From Anaerolineae bacterium (lineage in GTDB: Bacteria; Chloroflexota; Anaerolineae; Aggregatilineales; Phototrophicaceae): 60,285 bases of DNA. Numbering within the stretch: position 1 is the first letter of the stretch; every line of letters starts with the position of its first letter. The stretch spans positions 59,086-119,370 of the forward strand of contig JALHNT010000023.1 in assembly GCA_022843385.1 (NCBI GenBank). Direction: 5' to 3'. A program made the translations under genes and the position numbers. This document shows, piece by piece, positions 34,499 through 43,559 of this stretch. Below the pieces are notes generated by a model, which saw only the letters and a list, made by a program, of their open reading frames with translations, searched no databases and was not told where the DNA came from.

Positions 34499-35026
34499 AT
34501 GAACAATGATATACGCGAGGCTGCGAAAAAACATGATTGGGAGAGTTGTAAACAAGCTCTATTCGAGCAACTGATACAAACAGAACAGTATACGGGAGCC
34601 AAGATATGTTTAGAATATTTCGAGACCTATGTATCAGGGTTGCTCGGTAATGCTGAAAATGACAACTGGATCACGAGTCGACTAAATGACATTCGAGAGT
34701 CCAAACTATTTTCAGAGATGGGGAATGACCTCCCTCCTTTCCCCGACATAAAGTTGAAATTCACGGACGCAAAACTTCGGACAGTTAAGTGGGCGCTATT
34801 TTACCTTTGGTCAGGAGCAAGATTTTATGCTGATACTCAGATCAGAGTATCAAAATTAACTGAGGCTATCTCAAGCATGATTACTGTATTTCGTCATGAA
34901 CACCCTAACTGGATACCACCTCAGTACGATGCTGAGAAAATTCGCCTAATTGATGGTCAGGAGTATGGTGAGTTTCTATGGATAAAACTAGCAGATATGC
35001 TCAACCAACCGAAGTCTCATGAATAA
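34499..35026 (+). CDS. Orphan soluble protein between RHS remnants, unknown
   Basis: A 175-residue helical protein, AT-rich relative to neighbours, with no family I recognise. Noted stretches: LTEAISSMITVFRHEHPNWIPPQYD and WALFYLWSGARFYAD (aromatic). Starts ATG 34499 with TGGAG about 10 bases upstream. It is bracketed by RHS remnants 2 (34336-34470) and 3 (35048-35113), so by position it could be a displaced toxin-immunity cassette gene. This is inferred from context only. Confidence 0.75.
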   Translation: MNNDIREAAKKHDWESCKQALFEQLIQTEQYTGAKICLEYFETYVSGLLGNAENDNWITSRLNDIRESKLFSEMGNDLPPFPDIKLKFTDAKLRTVKWALFYLWSGARFYADTQIRVSKLTEAISSMITVFRHEHPNWIPPQYDAEKIRLIDGQEYGEFLWIKLADMLNQPKSHE

Positions 35027-35047
35027 AAATATCGACTCTCAGATTGC

Positions 35048-35113
35048 CGGGTGCAGCAGACCGTCGGCGCGACCATCAGCCAATCAGCCCGACTCTTGCT
35101 CCCTCAACCCTGA
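35048..35113 (+). pseudogene. RHS/YD-repeat remnant 3
   Basis: Twenty-one codons before TGA 35111-35113 read RVQQTVGATISQ then SARLLLPQP. This aligns residue by residue with the end of remnant 2 (RVQQTLGATITQ, STRIPLPQP), including the stop. It begins 22 bases after the unknown gene's stop. Confidence 0.85.
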
Positions 35114-35830
35114 TTTTTTCCAACCGTTCTCTAACCCCACGCCGATAGTCTTAACTTCCGCGCTCCCGCAGAATGGTTAACGCCGACTCGCGCTAAGTCG
35201 TACCAAAAAGTTTACCAAAAGTTCACCCGTAACAGTGGGAATGGGCGTATGCTGAGGGCAAGAAGTCGTCAGTCATCAGTCGTCAGTCAACAGACTGAAA
35301 GCTGAGGGCTGAAAGCTAAACGCCAAAAGTCATAAAATGCACTCTTGACTTTGACGACTTTGACGACTTTTGTGACTTTTCGGCAATGTGTTCTCTCGGA
35401 CTATTCTGATGACTGTTGACTATCGACTGACGACTGATTCACAAACTGCAAAAAAGGAGCTTTTGCAGTTGCAGAATTTGACGAATTTTCCGCAGATTCA
35501 CTCTGCTTTCTCTCTGTGTCCTCAGTGTCCTCTGTGTTGGTCTTTCTGTCTTTGTCGTTCTGTCGCTGTCTGTCCGACGACGACGACACAAAACCGGAGT
35601 TGCACCAACAGTCTGTAGTCAATATTCAATAGCTGATAGCGAAAGTCCAATGGCTCTAATCAGCAAACTCATCAACACAGGAATCCAGGTGTTTTTTCTG
35701 ACGACTATCGACTGATGACTATTGACCAGTTGCAACGTTTGAGGGAAAACCAGTGTCCATGATTCACGAATTCAAAAAAGGAGTGATGCGAATCTGACGA
35801 ATCTGACGAATCGTGTGAATCATCACTCCG
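35114..35830. repeat. Long non-coding repeat block, copy B
   Basis: No gene is supported between 35027 and 35943. This region is a collinear relative of 5650-6310: a conserved 120-base segment (35114-35234), short TCAGTCGTCAGTC-like runs (35266-35300), TGACTTTGACGACTTTGACGACTTTTGTGAC (35346-35377), tandem CTCTGTGTCCTC arrays (about 35512-35540 and 35842-35862), GAC repeats (about 35575-35587) and GCGAATCTGACGAATCTGACGAATC (35789-35813). Confidence 0.8.
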
Positions 35831-35943
35831 TTTTCGCTCTGTGTTCTCTGTGTCCTCTGTGTTGGTTTTTATGTCTTTGAAACAGCAAAATCAGCAGCAA
35901 AGGGGGGTAGGGTCAATCAGCAGCAAAAAGGGCTGGGGCAGCA

Positions 35944-37068
35944 TCACAGCCGCAGCATCCAGCCCAGCCGCAGCGCCGTCTGCTCAACCAGGGACGCCGC
36001 CTCGCGCATCGCTTCATCCAGCCCCATCGGACGCGGGACAATGGGTAGCACCACATCCATCCCGGCTTCGCGCAGCACGCTATCCTCCACCGCCAGTCCG
36101 CCGACCAGCGCGATCGTGGCGAGGCCGGCTGCTTTCGCCCGTCGGGCGGCACCGATTGGCCCCTTGCCGTAGATGGTCTGCCCGTCCATCCGGCCTTCAC
36201 CGGTCACCAGAACATTCGCGGTCTGAAGATGGTCATCGAAGCCGTTGAAGTCCAGCAGTAGATCCACACCGGACTCAATCCGCCCGCCGAGAAAGGCCAT
36301 CAGCCCCGCCGCGAAAGCCCCGGCCGCGCCACCCCCTGGCGTCGTCAGCACATCCACGCCCAACTGGTCGCGCACCCGTCCGAAGCTGTGACGCAGCGCC
36401 GCCTCCAACAGCCGCACCTCATGCGGTCCCGCGCCTTTCTGTGGCCCGAAAACCTCTGCCGCGCCTTCATCACCCACCGCCGGATTGGTCACGTCCGAGG
36501 CGATAATCAGTTCAACCGTCTGCCAGCGCAGGTCAAGCCCGCCCCGGTCAATCGACGCCAGGCTGCTCAACCCGGCTCCACCCAGCGGAATCGGTTCGCC
36601 GTAAGCATCGCGCAGCCCGACGCCCAACGCCATCAGCGCTCCTGCCCCGCCATCCACCGTCGCGCTGCCGCCCAGCCCGACGATCATGCGCCGGACGCCG
36701 CGTTCCAGCGCCGCCTGCATCAACTGCCCGGTGCCGTAGGTGGTCGCCACCAGCGGGTTCAGCTCGCCGGGTCGCAGCAGCGCCAGTCCAGAAGCCCGCG
36801 CCATCTCGATGATCGCGGTCTCACCATCGGGCAGCAGCCCAAATTCGGCCACCATCGGGCGCTGTAACGGATCAACCACCGGTACGCGCACCCGCAGCCC
36901 GCCGTTCGCCAGAAACGCATCCAGCGTCCCATCACCCCCATCCGCCAGCGGCAGCCGGATAAGCTCCGCCTCAAGTTGGGAACGCCGCAGCCCACGTTCG
37001 ATAGCCTCGGCTGCCGCCTGGGGTGAGAGACTGCCCTTGAAGGCACCGGGCGCGATGATGATTTTCAT
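35944..37068 (-). CDS. Glycerate kinase (GlxK/GarK family)
   Basis: A 374-residue glycerate kinase type 1. N-terminal MKIIIAPGAFKGSLSPQAAAEAIERGL is diagnostic, with the expected LPLADGGDGTLDAF, GLGGSATVDGGAGALMALGVGL and TPGGGAAGAFAAGLMAFLG motifs, and LVTGEGRMDGQTIYGKGPIG. Phosphorylates glycerate to 2-phosphoglycerate with ATP, feeding sugar-acid or glyoxylate carbon into glycolysis. It is divergent from the aldolase gene 37152-37814, which produces pyruvate, so the two may share a promoter region (37069-37151). Confidence 0.93.
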   Translation of the reverse strand: MKIIIAPGAFKGSLSPQAAAEAIERGLRRSQLEAELIRLPLADGGDGTLDAFLANGGLRVRVPVVDPLQRPMVAEFGLLPDGETAIIEMARASGLALLRPGELNPLVATTYGTGQLMQAALERGVRRMIVGLGGSATVDGGAGALMALGVGLRDAYGEPIPLGGAGLSSLASIDRGGLDLRWQTVELIIASDVTNPAVGDEGAAEVFGPQKGAGPHEVRLLEAALRHSFGRVRDQLGVDVLTTPGGGAAGAFAAGLMAFLGGRIESGVDLLLDFNGFDDHLQTANVLVTGEGRMDGQTIYGKGPIGAARRAKAAGLATIALVGGLAVEDSVLREAGMDVVLPIVPRPMGLDEAMREAASLVEQTALRLGWMLRL

Positions 37069-37151
37069 GACGATCCCTCGGCTGGATTGGATGGATGGGA
37101 TTATAGCGCGTTAGAATGACGGGTTGTACCGATGGATGGATGGAGATAAGC

Positions 37152-37814
37152 ATGAAGATCGAACAGGCTTATGGCTGCGTGGCGCGGATCGGATTGATGG
37201 CCGGGATGCGCGGTGATTTTCCTCCAGAGAAAGCCTTGCAGGTGACTGGCGTGCTGCTGAAGGAGGGGATCACCGTCTTTGAATTCCTGATGAACTCGAC
37301 CCAGCCGCTCGAAGCGATGCAGGCCGTCAAACGCGAGTACGGTGATGATGCCTGTGTCGGCATGGGAACGGTGCTGGATGGCGAAACAGCGCGGCGGGTG
37401 CTGGATGCCAACCCGGACTTCATCGTATCGCCAGCTTTCAACCGCGACGTGGTGCAGCTTGCTCAAGCTGCCGAGGTGCTGGTCGCGCCGGGGGTCATCA
37501 CGCCCACCGAATGTGTCGATGCCTGGGCGATGGGGGTGAAGCTGCTCAAGATTTTCCCCATCGGCGCTCTCGGATTGGACTATTTTAAGGCGATTCGCGG
37601 GCCGCTGGATCATATCCATTTCATGTGCAACGGTGGCACCAGCGATGCCAACGTCGGTGAATTCATCCGCGCCGGCGCGGTGGCCTGTGGCATGGCCGGC
37701 TGGCTGACCGGCGAGGGGCAGATGTCGCTTGACCTGATCCAGAAGCGAGCGCGACTGCTGCGTGATCTGGTTTATGAGGCGCGAACCGGTCAGGCGCGGC
37801 GGGTGGTGGTGTAA
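37152..37814 (+). CDS. KDPG/KHG-type aldolase
   Basis: A 220-residue class I aldolase cleaving 2-keto-3-deoxy sugar acids to pyruvate plus an aldehyde. Features: EFLMNSTQPLEAMQAVKREYGDDACVGMGTVLD (catalytic Glu region), DANPDFIVSPAFNRDVVQLA, VLVAPGVITPTECVDAWAMGVKLLKIFPIGALG with the Schiff-base Lys near residue 132 (LLKIFP), and HFMCNGGTSDANVGEFIRAGA. ATG 37152 follows GGAGATAAGC and is preferred to the upstream ATGs 37116 and 37140. Confidence 0.9.
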   Translation: MKIEQAYGCVARIGLMAGMRGDFPPEKALQVTGVLLKEGITVFEFLMNSTQPLEAMQAVKREYGDDACVGMGTVLDGETARRVLDANPDFIVSPAFNRDVVQLAQAAEVLVAPGVITPTECVDAWAMGVKLLKIFPIGALGLDYFKAIRGPLDHIHFMCNGGTSDANVGEFIRAGAVACGMAGWLTGEGQMSLDLIQKRARLLRDLVYEARTGQARRVVV

Positions 37815-37818
37815 CACA

Positions 37819-38295
37819 TCACTCAAACAACGACGGATCAATACGCACAAAGACCGAGTCGCCCGTTGCGCTGACCTGACCGGCTGGCCCAAGTTCACAG
37901 AGGACGCGCGTCTTGCGCCCCACTTCACCTTCGACCCAGGCTTTGAGATAAATCGGCTGATCCATCGGCGTTGGCTTAAGATATTTGATGCTCAAAGACC
38001 CGGTCACCGAAGCGATCAGTGGCAGCGTTCCCGCAGTGCGCCCTTCGGCCTTGTAGCCAAAGGCCATTGCTGTCCAGTTGGAGTGGCAGTCGATGAGCGA
38101 GGCGATGAGACCGCCATACATCGCGTTCTTGAAGCCGGAGGTGTATTTCGCCACCGGGTCAACAGTACAGACCACAAACTGTCCATCCTCCGACCAGTAG
38201 CTCTTGATCTGCAAGCCGTCCGGGTTGGCCGGTCCACAGCCGTAACACTTGCCGTTGGGGGTACAGAGGTCTTGCAGAGAAGACGCAGTGTTCAT
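37819..38295 (-). CDS. PaaI-like hotdog thioesterase
   Basis: A 158-residue hotdog-fold protein with a Cys-rich N-terminus (CTPNGKCYGCGPANPDGLQ), as in a subset of PaaI/DUF4442-like thioesterases. The catalytic-side loop FKNAMYGGLIASLIDCHSNW contains the usual G-G-x-x-A-x-L-D pattern. The substrate is probably an acyl-CoA; not assignable. ATG 38295 is used; the open frame upstream to 38385 has no convincing ribosome-binding site. Confidence 0.85.
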   Translation of the reverse strand: MNTASSLQDLCTPNGKCYGCGPANPDGLQIKSYWSEDGQFVVCTVDPVAKYTSGFKNAMYGGLIASLIDCHSNWTAMAFGYKAEGRTAGTLPLIASVTGSLSIKYLKPTPMDQPIYLKAWVEGEVGRKTRVLCELGPAGQVSATGDSVFVRIDPSLFE

Positions 38296-38341
38296 GTTTT
38301 CAATAGTCCTGAAGCGGGTAGGTTTCAAAGCACGTGTGGCA

Positions 38342-38791
38342 TTATGGCAGCAGCTTGTCCATCCACACAACGTGTCGATCATCACCGGAGATTTCGGTAT
38401 GCGTGATGCGATAGCCGGATTTGAGATAATACTGCTGGTTATACACCATCTTTTGATTGGTGCAGAGCGTTAGACGCCGCACCCCTATCGCACGGGCACT
38501 AGCTTCGGCGTAGTCCAGGAGCTGCTTACCAATGCCACTTCGCTGATGACCAGGCGCAACAGCAATATTGTCGATATACAACGCATCGTCTTTCTGCCAC
38601 ATCACGATCACAGCGATAACTTCCCCGATCTGTTCCAGGACAAATACCTTCTCTTGGTTAATCAGTTGGGTATAGTCAGCCAACATGGGTCGCGGCTTCA
38701 TCCCAATGACCGGTATCCATTTGCTGTAGGCTGCGTCAACACAGGCCACCACAGCAGGCAGGTCAGCAGTGTATGCAGATCGGACTTCCAT
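38342..38791 (-). CDS. GNAT-family N-acetyltransferase
   Basis: A 149-residue GNAT protein. The acetyl-CoA site shows LYIDNIAVAPGHQRSGIGKQLLDYAEASARAIGVRRLTLCTN, with the Q/RxxGxG/A pattern (HQRSGIG). The substrate is unknown. It is a single gene, 46 bases from the thioesterase start on the same strand. Confidence 0.9.
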   Translation of the reverse strand: MEVRSAYTADLPAVVACVDAAYSKWIPVIGMKPRPMLADYTQLINQEKVFVLEQIGEVIAVIVMWQKDDALYIDNIAVAPGHQRSGIGKQLLDYAEASARAIGVRRLTLCTNQKMVYNQQYYLKSGYRITHTEISGDDRHVVWMDKLLP

Positions 38792-38850
38792 GTGAATTCC
38801 TCTCCGTAAACCTGTTTGACTCTACAGGCAGGTCAAGCGTGTAGGATTGA

Positions 38851-39549
38851 TTACGCCATCACAAGGAGCGAGAGGCATTGGGTTCCATCCAACACCAGCC
38901 GTCGTTCATGACCATGTGTCTCTACACGAACGCCCTGGAAGTCGCGGATGATATGCTGCGCCCCGGCTGCCAACAAGGCTTCCCGATTGCCCCACGAGTC
39001 CAGGCCAACGCACCAGGCACCGGCTGCCACACCCGATTGCAGCCCGCTGACCGCATCCTCAAACACTACACAATCCGCTGCCCGGCAGCTCAGCTTCTGT
39101 GCGCCAAGCTGATACGGTTCAGGATGCGGCTTGCCGTGGGTGATGTCGTGGGCGGTGACAATCGCGCTGAAAATATTGGTGATCGCAAGCTGACCCAGTA
39201 CCGTGTTCACTTTGTGCGGTTCGCCGCTGGTCACCAGCGCGCTTGGGATGCCGAGCTGCTTCAGTTGGCGCAGCAGACGGATCACCCCCGGCACGGCGAC
39301 ATAGGTCATCTGCTCCTCATAAGCGATCATGTTGGCATAGGCTGTCTGCTGTTGGTCATCCGTCAATTTGGGGAAACACACAGCGATGGTGTGTTTAAAC
39401 GGGCAGCCGTAGATATGCCGGGCGAAATCTTCAGCCGTCAGCGTCACCTGATGCTGCGCCGCTAGATTGTTCCAGTAGGTCGTCACCGACTCGTGGGTGT
39501 CGATGACGACGCCATCCATATCGAAGAGCAGGGCGCGAATATCAGTCAT
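38851..39549 (-). CDS. HAD-superfamily phosphatase/phosphomutase
   Basis: A 232-residue HAD subfamily IA protein. Motif I LLFDMDGVVIDTHES carries the nucleophile and acid/base Asp pair; motif II is SALVTSGEPHKVNTVL; motif IV is VVFEDAVSGLQSGVAAGAWCVGL. This matches beta-phosphoglucomutase-like enzymes and sugar phosphatases. The substrate is not certain. Confidence 0.9.
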   Translation of the reverse strand: MTDIRALLFDMDGVVIDTHESVTTYWNNLAAQHQVTLTAEDFARHIYGCPFKHTIAVCFPKLTDDQQQTAYANMIAYEEQMTYVAVPGVIRLLRQLKQLGIPSALVTSGEPHKVNTVLGQLAITNIFSAIVTAHDITHGKPHPEPYQLGAQKLSCRAADCVVFEDAVSGLQSGVAAGAWCVGLDSWGNREALLAAGAQHIIRDFQGVRVETHGHERRLVLDGTQCLSLLVMA

Positions 39550-39562
39550 CAGATGTTACTCA

Positions 39563-39904
39563 CTACCCATTTCCTAACTGATTGAGCATTCTTTGGACGA
39601 CGGTTTTGAGGTCTGGAAGATAATCGTCAATCACTGCCGAGACGATTTTCATGTTGACCTCAAGATAACCATGTGTCAACCGATTGCGAAATCCGGCGAT
39701 TGCTATCCAATCTATTTCTGGATATGCGACCTTCAATTCAGGCGAGATGCGTTGCGTCGCTTCCGCCATTGTCTGAAGGTAATACAGTAAGGCAGCCCGC
39801 ACATGTTTCATCTCATGCAGTTTATCTTGTCCTTCGCCGGACAATTCCTCAATGTTTTGAATACAATCGAGGATGTACTCCAGATAAACCTGATCCTGCT
39901 TCAC
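39563..39904 (-). CDS. hepT: HepT-like toxin (DUF86)
   Basis: A 113-residue helical protein with the HEPN RNase motif Rx4HxY (RNRLTHGY) near residue 80. It starts at GTG 39904, which overlaps the TGA of the upstream nucleotidyltransferase gene (GTGA), a typical coupling for an MntA/HepT pair. HepT is an RNase toxin neutralised by AMPylation or binding by MntA (family knowledge). Confidence 0.88.
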   Translation of the reverse strand: MKQDQVYLEYILDCIQNIEELSGEGQDKLHEMKHVRAALLYYLQTMAEATQRISPELKVAYPEIDWIAIAGFRNRLTHGYLEVNMKIVSAVIDDYLPDLKTVVQRMLNQLGNG

Positions 39905-40197
39905 AATGAAATCGCTTCCTGGATGATCTGATCGCGGATGCTCTGATGCAAGTCCTCCTGGCTTACCAGATCGACTCGCCTGCCCAAAAGGGCTTGAAGA
40001 TCCATCAATAACCGCCCGCCGCCCCAAGCCGCGTTTTCCAGTCCATCAACCAGAAAATCAATATCGCTATCGGCGCTGGCCTCGCCCCGCGCGGCTGAAC
40101 CGAACACCCGAACGTTGGAAACCCCATGTTGATTCATCAGGTTCAGGACTTGTTCGCGCTTGTCGCCGATCAGGTCACGAATGTCAAGCTGTCCCAT
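39901..40197 (-). CDS. mntA: MntA-like nucleotidyltransferase antitoxin
   Basis: A 98-residue minimal nucleotidyltransferase. The motif GSAARGEASADSDIDFLVD satisfies GSx10DxD exactly. Such MntA proteins AMPylate and silence the HepT toxin. It lies immediately upstream of, and coupled to, the HepT gene. Confidence 0.9.
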   Translation of the reverse strand: MGQLDIRDLIGDKREQVLNLMNQHGVSNVRVFGSAARGEASADSDIDFLVDGLENAAWGGGRLLMDLQALLGRRVDLVSQEDLHQSIRDQIIQEAISL

Positions 40198-40209
40198 CCC
40201 TTGCTCTCC

Positions 40210-41409
40210 CTAGCGTATTTCCTCCACCGCCCAGTGATCACCCATGGCGCGGCGTCCCTTTGCCAGCCCTTCACCGCTGCTGCGTTCAAGGGTCACATCA
40301 GGTCGGTGCAGCGCCTCTTCCTTTAGCGTCACACCCAGCCCCGGCCCTTCTGGTATCGTCAGATGACCATCGCTGACCGTCGGCGCGAAATCGCTGAGGA
40401 TAGGGAAGTAGGTCTTATAGAAAGCCCGCACCGACTCGACATAGAACAGGTTGGGCAGGTGAGCCCCCAGATGCATACAGACCGCGTGGCAGATCGGGCC
40501 GGCCACGTTGTGCAGCACAATCGGGATGCCGAAGGCTTCGGCCATATTGGCGATCTTGCGCGTCTCCGCGATACCGCCATTCCACACCGGGTCGGTCATC
40601 ACAATCTGCGAGACCCCTTTCACCAGCCAGTCACGGAGCTGCCAGCGCGTCATCAGCAGTTCTGAGCCGATGATCGGGATGGTGGTGCGCTGCGATACGG
40701 CTTTGATCTCGTCGGGCATGACCGCCGGGATCACATCCTCCATGAACAGGATGTTGTACGGTTCGAGGGCGCGGGCGATGCGCTCGATGCTGGCGCGGTT
40801 CCAGCGGAAGTGACATTCGATGCCGATCTCCATCGCCTGCCCGACGGCCTCACGGATCTGCCGGACCGGCGTCAGCCCTTTCTCGACATCCGGCAAGCTG
40901 ATGTATTGTCCGAACGAGCCTTCGCTGAACTCATCGAAGGGCCAGATTTTCATCGCACGGATGCCATCGGCCAGCAGGCTCTTCGCCAACGCACCGGCGT
41001 CATCGTGCCAGGCGGCGTAATCCTGTAGCGGGCCAAAGCCAATGCAGGTGTTGTAAGTCGGCACGCGGGTACGGGTCTTGCCCCCCAGCAGATGATAGAG
41101 CGGGGCGTTATAAACCTTGCCCATGATGTCCCACAGCGCCACTTCCAGCGCCGAGAGTGCCCGCGTCTCTGCCCCGGCATATCCGTGATACATGATGTTG
41201 TCCATCACGAAACGCCACACGCCTTCGATGTCTAGCGGGTCTTGCCCCAGCACCAGCGGCGCGATTGTGCCGTGCAACGCACCTTTTGCGCCGGGGATTT
41301 TGTCCACCGTTTCGCCCAGCCCAACGATGCCGGCGTCGGTGAAGACGCGCACCACCATCAGCCGGGGATACTCTGCCCATTGTAAGGTTTCAATCGCCGT
41401 AATTTTCAT
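40210..41409 (-). CDS. Enolase-superfamily sugar-acid dehydratase (mandelate racemase/muconate lactonizing type)
   Basis: A 399-residue MR/MLE-family enzyme, resembling D-galactonate/gluconate dehydratases. Metal-ligand regions: [11 protein letters not shown] (first ligand and a His), [13 protein letters not shown] (second) and [12 protein letters not shown] (third). The C-terminal catalytic-type His is in [18 protein letters not shown]. It probably removes water from an aldonate to give a 2-keto-3-deoxy acid, the substrate for the aldolase at 37152-37814. It lies 12 bases upstream of the MntA/HepT pair, so transcription may read into them. The exact substrate is open. Confidence 0.88.
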   Translation of the reverse strand: MKITAIETLQWAEYPRLMVVRVFTDAGIVGLGETVDKIPGAKGALHGTIAPLVLGQDPLDIEGVWRFVMDNIMYHGYAGAETRALSALEVALWDIMGKVYNAPLYHLLGGKTRTRVPTYNTCIGFGPLQDYAAWHDDAGALAKSLLADGIRAMKIWPFDEFSEGSFGQYISLPDVEKGLTPVRQIREAVGQAMEIGIECHFRWNRASIERIARALEPYNILFMEDVIPAVMPDEIKAVSQRTTIPIIGSELLMTRWQLRDWLVKGVSQIVMTDPVWNGGIAETRKIANMAEAFGIPIVLHNVAGPICHAVCMHLGAHLPNLFYVESVRAFYKTYFPILSDFAPTVSDGHLTIPEGPGLGVTLKEEALHRPDVTLERSSGEGLAKGRRAMGDHWAVEEIR

Positions 41410-41443
41410 GATGTGACCTTCAGTGTGAGTGAACTCGTTCTAT

Positions 41444-43441
41444 TTACCCCAGCCCGGCGATGATGGCGCTCACCTGCTGCTCGGCAGCGATGATCTGCTG
41501 CTTCAGAGTCAGGGTTTCCTGCTCAATCGTTTCCAGACGATCCTGGCTGGCTTCCAACTGTCCCAGCATCCGGTTACGCAGCGGGGCTTCAGCCTCAGAC
41601 GCGCCCAGCGCCGAGAGGTTGGCGCGCAGTTGTTCCTGCTTATCGTAGAGCGTTTTGCGCTCTTTATCCAGTTCTGCCTGCTGGGCTTTGGCCTGCTCGA
41701 TCCGCGCCAGCGTATCCAGCATTTCTGTGAGCTGTTTGAGCGCCCCTTCATGCAACCAGCGCTTCTGGATGAATTCCTGGAGCTTACGATATTCCAGTCG
41801 GCGCACTTCTTCATGGCGCGAGTGCTTGTGGCGGCGAGTAATTGTGAATTCGGTCTTGCTGCGGTCTTGCAGACTCACTTTCCAACGCTGATCCGAAGCA
41901 TTCTCGGCATGAGGCAGCGGTGTGTTGAATAAATCCCAGCCCGATTCGATGGGGGTCTCAATCGTGATGGTCACCGGCCTGGCCGTCGTATTCTCGATGA
42001 TGTAGGTGGTACTGGTGAACTGATAATACTCATAGGTGAAGTATGCATCCTTGATGGTCAGGCTCATGGTTTCGTCGGACATGAACTTGGGGCGTTCTGT
42101 CACCTTCACCCCCAGCTCAACCGCGAAGGCCAGATACACCGATTGATCGGATTTGCTGAACGGCACAACCGCGTCACCCTTGTAATCGCCATTTTCGACG
42201 ACTGTCACCGGCCCGCGTTCGAGCGTCAGTCCGGTGCTGTTGCTGAAACGCAGCGCCACCACTGGATGTTGAGGGAGTTTGCTGCCGTTATAGAGCAGTT
42301 CGCGCTCATATTTGATTTCATGACTCAGAATGGGCACCAGCGCCGACTCGCCGCGCTTGATCGTGACAGGCGTAGAGACAATGTACTGGAAGAATTCGCC
42401 GCTGTCCTTGGTCGTGGCGTTGGACTTCACCGATTCGGACACATTGGCAGGTGACATAAAATGCGAATCGCCGCTGCCAAACCGCGCCAGAGCCGGTGCC
42501 GGAGCAGCTTTCCTGGCTATTATTCCTACTCCCCTGGCGCGTTCTTCCGGCGCTTCAAGTTCACTGTCCAGCGTTATCGCTCTTTCATATTCGATCGGGC
42601 CGGGTGCGACGGTGGCTTCATCCTGAATCCAGGGGCGATACGGAATCCGCGAGGTGTACAGGTCGTAGATGAACGAGATCGGCTGACCGGCCACCAGGGT
42701 AATGCGAACATCCTGCAGGTCTTCTTCCAACCGATTGTCGAATAATCCCCAGCCTTGTAGCAGCGCCTTGCCGCTCTCGCTGCCCTCATCCGCCTGCGCC
42801 ACCAGCCGGTAGCTGACGCGCCAGGTGGGGCTGGGGGCAACGTAATACACGGCCAGTTGATGCTCGCCAACGCTCAGACGGACGTTAACGGTGCGGCGTT
42901 CATCCTCATCCATGCTGGTATCGAGAAAGTAGCTCAGGTCATGCCCGGCCTGGGCGTCGTGGATGCGTAAAGCGCGCAGCATCCCCAAGCGGTAGACGCG
43001 GACATGCTCATCATCGGCCAGCACTGAGACCGTCAGTTGATTGAGGGTGTCGCTGGTCATCGCCCCCTGGCCGGGGAAGGACGGTTCATCCAGCCCAATG
43101 ATGCGCCCGATCACGGTATCGACGGTGCCTGGGGTGACTTCAAAGGCCAGCGCCGCTTTGCGCCCGCGTAAGCCGGTCAGCAGATCGCGCAGACTGGCAT
43201 CATCCGACAGGCGAATCGAACTGCTGGCGAAACGCGCATCCTGATCCATCGGCGTCTGGTAATGGATGCCCAACACCTGACCGCCGTTTTTGTCAACTAC
43301 CGCCAGACTCTTCAGCACATCATTGATCTCGTCACGACGGAAGGTGAGGGCAATCGTTTCGCCATCAACACTGCCTTCGCGCACAAAGAAGCTGACGCCA
43401 TGTTTGTACAGCACCATCTCACGAACGGGCAAAGTAGCCAT
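41444..43441 (-). CDS. DUF4139 domain protein
   Basis: A 665-residue protein without an obvious signal peptide. The central and C-terminal region matches DUF4139 (IALTFRRDEINDVLKSLAV near the N-terminus, WRVSYRLVAQADE, YTSRIPYRPWIQ, LTIKDAYFTYEYYQFTSTTYIIENTTARPVTITIETP). The last 130 residues form a coiled-coil (LEYRKLQEFIQKRW.., EQAKAQQAELDKERKTLYDKQEQL). Start ATG 43441 (AGGATG upstream) is preferred; the track upstream to 43492 is poor. Function unknown. Confidence 0.82.
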   Translation of the reverse strand: MATLPVREMVLYKHGVSFFVREGSVDGETIALTFRRDEINDVLKSLAVVDKNGGQVLGIHYQTPMDQDARFASSSIRLSDDASLRDLLTGLRGRKAALAFEVTPGTVDTVIGRIIGLDEPSFPGQGAMTSDTLNQLTVSVLADDEHVRVYRLGMLRALRIHDAQAGHDLSYFLDTSMDEDERRTVNVRLSVGEHQLAVYYVAPSPTWRVSYRLVAQADEGSESGKALLQGWGLFDNRLEEDLQDVRITLVAGQPISFIYDLYTSRIPYRPWIQDEATVAPGPIEYERAITLDSELEAPEERARGVGIIARKAAPAPALARFGSGDSHFMSPANVSESVKSNATTKDSGEFFQYIVSTPVTIKRGESALVPILSHEIKYERELLYNGSKLPQHPVVALRFSNSTGLTLERGPVTVVENGDYKGDAVVPFSKSDQSVYLAFAVELGVKVTERPKFMSDETMSLTIKDAYFTYEYYQFTSTTYIIENTTARPVTITIETPIESGWDLFNTPLPHAENASDQRWKVSLQDRSKTEFTITRRHKHSRHEEVRRLEYRKLQEFIQKRWLHEGALKQLTEMLDTLARIEQAKAQQAELDKERKTLYDKQEQLRANLSALGASEAEAPLRNRMLGQLEASQDRLETIEQETLTLKQQIIAAEQQVSAIIAGLG

Positions 43442-43559
43442 GAAGCATCCTGTTGATGAACCGAGTGAGTTATTCTGCTTCCAGATTAGCACAGACCGTC
43501 TCTCGGGGCGAATGAGGGAAATTAAGCTACTGGAAGGCTGATCAACTCAAAACGTGTGT

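Noticed and set aside
35401..35622. Small frames on both strands in the 35-36 kb gap
   Set aside because: Low-complexity translations of repeat words, no ribosome-binding site.
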